This document shows positions 4,530 to 5,537 of a DNA stretch of 5,537 nucleotides, piece by piece. Under the pieces are notes generated by a model that did no database searches, was not told the origin of the DNA, and worked only from the letters and a program-made list of their open reading frames with translations. The translations under genes were made by a program, and so were the position numbers. The stretch spans positions 1-5,537 of the forward strand of contig CAKSJC010000129.1 of assembly GCA_934462885.1 (NCBI GenBank), given 5' to 3'. Numbering within the stretch: the first letter of the stretch is position 1; the number at the start of each line of letters is the position of its first letter. This DNA is from an uncultured Eubacteriales bacterium. Its GTDB lineage: Bacteria > Bacillota > Clostridia > Oscillospirales > CAG-272.

Positions 4530-5537
4530 TCAATATTTGATATCAACGCTCTTTCCGGTCTTGGCAGATTCGTAAACAGCATCGAGTATCTTCATGAGGA
4601 TAACGCCGTCCTCACCTGTAGCGCGGCAAGGAGCCTTTCCTTCGGATGCGTCTATAAATCCTTTTATCTCGGCGTCAAAAGGATTGGTAGCATCAAAAGA
4701 AGTATTTCCGACAGGCTGGATATTTACAAACATATTAGCCATCTCTTTATATAGCTCGACGTTCGGATCTATGTTTACGCCGCCCTTGGTACCGAAAAGT
4801 TCGATATTTCCGCGGTCCTGTTTGATGTTAAGGTTAAAGCTTGCCTCTACCTGAAGGGTAAATCCGTTATCAAAACGAACCATGGCTGAAGCAAAGTCTT
4901 CAACGCTGTATTCATAACCGCCTTTTCTGCTTGAAACACTCCATGCAACCTGACCGCCTTTTGCCCTGTTGCAGCCGAGGTTCTTATATGTAACGCCAAA
5001 CACGGAAACAGGCTTCGGACTTCCGGCAAAGTATCTTGTAAGGTCGATAACATGTACGCCGAGATCGATAAGAGGACCTCCGCCTGAGAACGCCTTATCT
5101 CCGAACCAACCGCCCGGACATCCGTTTCTTCTGAGGTATGTAGCCTTTGCGTAGTAAATATCGCCGATTTCTCCCGCCTCAGTCAAATTCTTTATTGTCT
5201 CAGCATCTCCGCCGAAACGGCGAACAAAGCCTATTTGGAGCATTTTTCCGGTTTCTTTTGCGGTAGCAAGCATTTCTTCAGCTTCAGCTGCATTTAATGC
5301 CATAGGTTTCTCGCAAAGAACGTTAGCGCCGCCGCGCAGAGCCGCGATAACAGCGCCCTTATGTGCGGCGTTCCATGTGCACACGCTCACACAGTCAAGC
5401 TTTTCCTTTGCCATCATTTCGTTGTAATCCGTATAAGTGTGAGGAATATCAAATCTTTCCGCATATTTAGCAAGCTTGTCAGCGTCGATATCACACGCCG
5501 CAACAACTTCAACTCTGTCGGAAAGAGCTTTGTATCC
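4530..5537 (-). CDS. Gfo/Idh/MocA-family NAD(P)-dependent oxidoreductase (partial, N-terminus beyond right edge)
   Basis: The reading frame stays open from the TGA at 4532-4530 to the last base of the window, giving 335 residues. It lacks only the first roughly 20-25 residues, which should hold the GxGxxG dinucleotide motif. The rest of the Rossmann domain is visible: VVAACDIDADKLAKYAERF (11-29) gives the acidic residue after strand two, then VSVCTWNAAH, and the EKPM signature with its conserved Lys (76-79). The C-terminal dehydratase-like domain contains GGGPLIDLGVHVIDL (152-166), with the Asp and His expected to take part in catalysis. Members oxidise or reduce sugars, inositols and related polyols in the cytosol; the substrate here cannot be told from sequence. 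An ATG at 5417 is internal, because clear family sequence continues upstream of it. The gene converges on the DUF4830-like gene; its operon partners lie to the right. Confidence 0.92.
   Translation of the reverse strand, partial: GYKALSDRVEVVAACDIDADKLAKYAERFDIPHTYTDYNEMMAKEKLDCVSVCTWNAAHKGAVIAALRGGANVLCEKPMALNAAEAEEMLATAKETGKMLQIGFVRRFGGDAETIKNLTEAGEIGDIYYAKATYLRRNGCPGGWFGDKAFSGGGPLIDLGVHVIDLTRYFAGSPKPVSVFGVTYKNLGCNRAKGGQVAWSVSSRKGGYEYSVEDFASAMVRFDNGFTLQVEASFNLNIKQDRGNIELFGTKGGVNIDPNVELYKEMANMFVNIQPVGNTSFDATNPFDAEIKGFIDASEGKAPCRATGEDGVILMKILDAVYESAKTGKSVDIKY

Noticed and set aside
4506..4854. Plus-strand open frames opposite the Gfo/Idh/MocA gene (4506-4754 and 4594-4854)
   Set aside because: They lie wholly or mostly antisense to a clearly conserved protein, show no family motifs and have no good RBS.
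5412..5417. ATG-ATG at 5417 as the start of the Gfo/Idh/MocA gene
   Set aside because: The open frame continues upstream to the window end with typical Rossmann-fold sequence (VVAACDID, about 30 residues earlier), so this Met is internal.

Overview
The window looks like chromosomal DNA of an anaerobic Clostridia-type Firmicute, plausibly a gut Oscillospiraceae/Ruminococcaceae relative. The reasons are the AT-rich base composition, strong GGAGG ribosome binding sites, a CdaA-type c-di-AMP synthase, a four-subunit ferredoxin-linked 2-oxoacid oxidoreductase, and a DUF4830-type protein. This lineage assignment is inference; no rRNA or other phylogenetic marker is present.

Layout. (1) Positions 1-260, minus strand: the N-terminal membrane part of diadenylate cyclase CdaA, cut by the window edge. 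It has a near-consensus promoter reading leftwards. (2) Positions 261-481: a 221-bp divergent control region with the cdaA promoter, an extended -10 promoter for the rightward operon, and two small inverted repeats. (3) Positions 482-3832, plus strand: a tight five-gene operon. It encodes a MinD/ParA-like P-loop ATPase, then the delta (2x[4Fe-4S] ferredoxin), alpha (VorB-like), beta (TPP-binding) and gamma subunits of a 2-oxoacid:ferredoxin oxidoreductase, and ends at a strong intrinsic terminator. (4) Positions 3964-4461, plus strand: a small, singly membrane-anchored DUF4830-like protein with its own RBS. (5) Positions 4465-4497: a hairpin with A- and T-tracts on opposite sides, placed to terminate both convergent units. 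(6) Positions 4530-5537, minus strand: a Gfo/Idh/MocA-family NAD(P)-dependent oxidoreductase whose N-terminus lies beyond the right edge.

How the genes work together. The four OFOR subunits should form one enzyme that oxidatively decarboxylates a 2-oxoacid to an acyl-CoA. TPP sits at the alpha/beta interface, electrons leave through the beta cluster and the delta ferredoxin, and gamma supplies the remaining conserved domain. The alpha subunit resembles VorB, which suggests branched-chain 2-oxoacids, but the substrate cannot be fixed from sequence. The P-loop ATPase leading the operon has no assigned role and is the most interesting loose end. The flanking genes (CdaA, DUF4830, Gfo/Idh/MocA) have no evident functional connection to the operon. 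I see no mobile element, CRISPR array, RNA gene or clearly novel multi-gene system.
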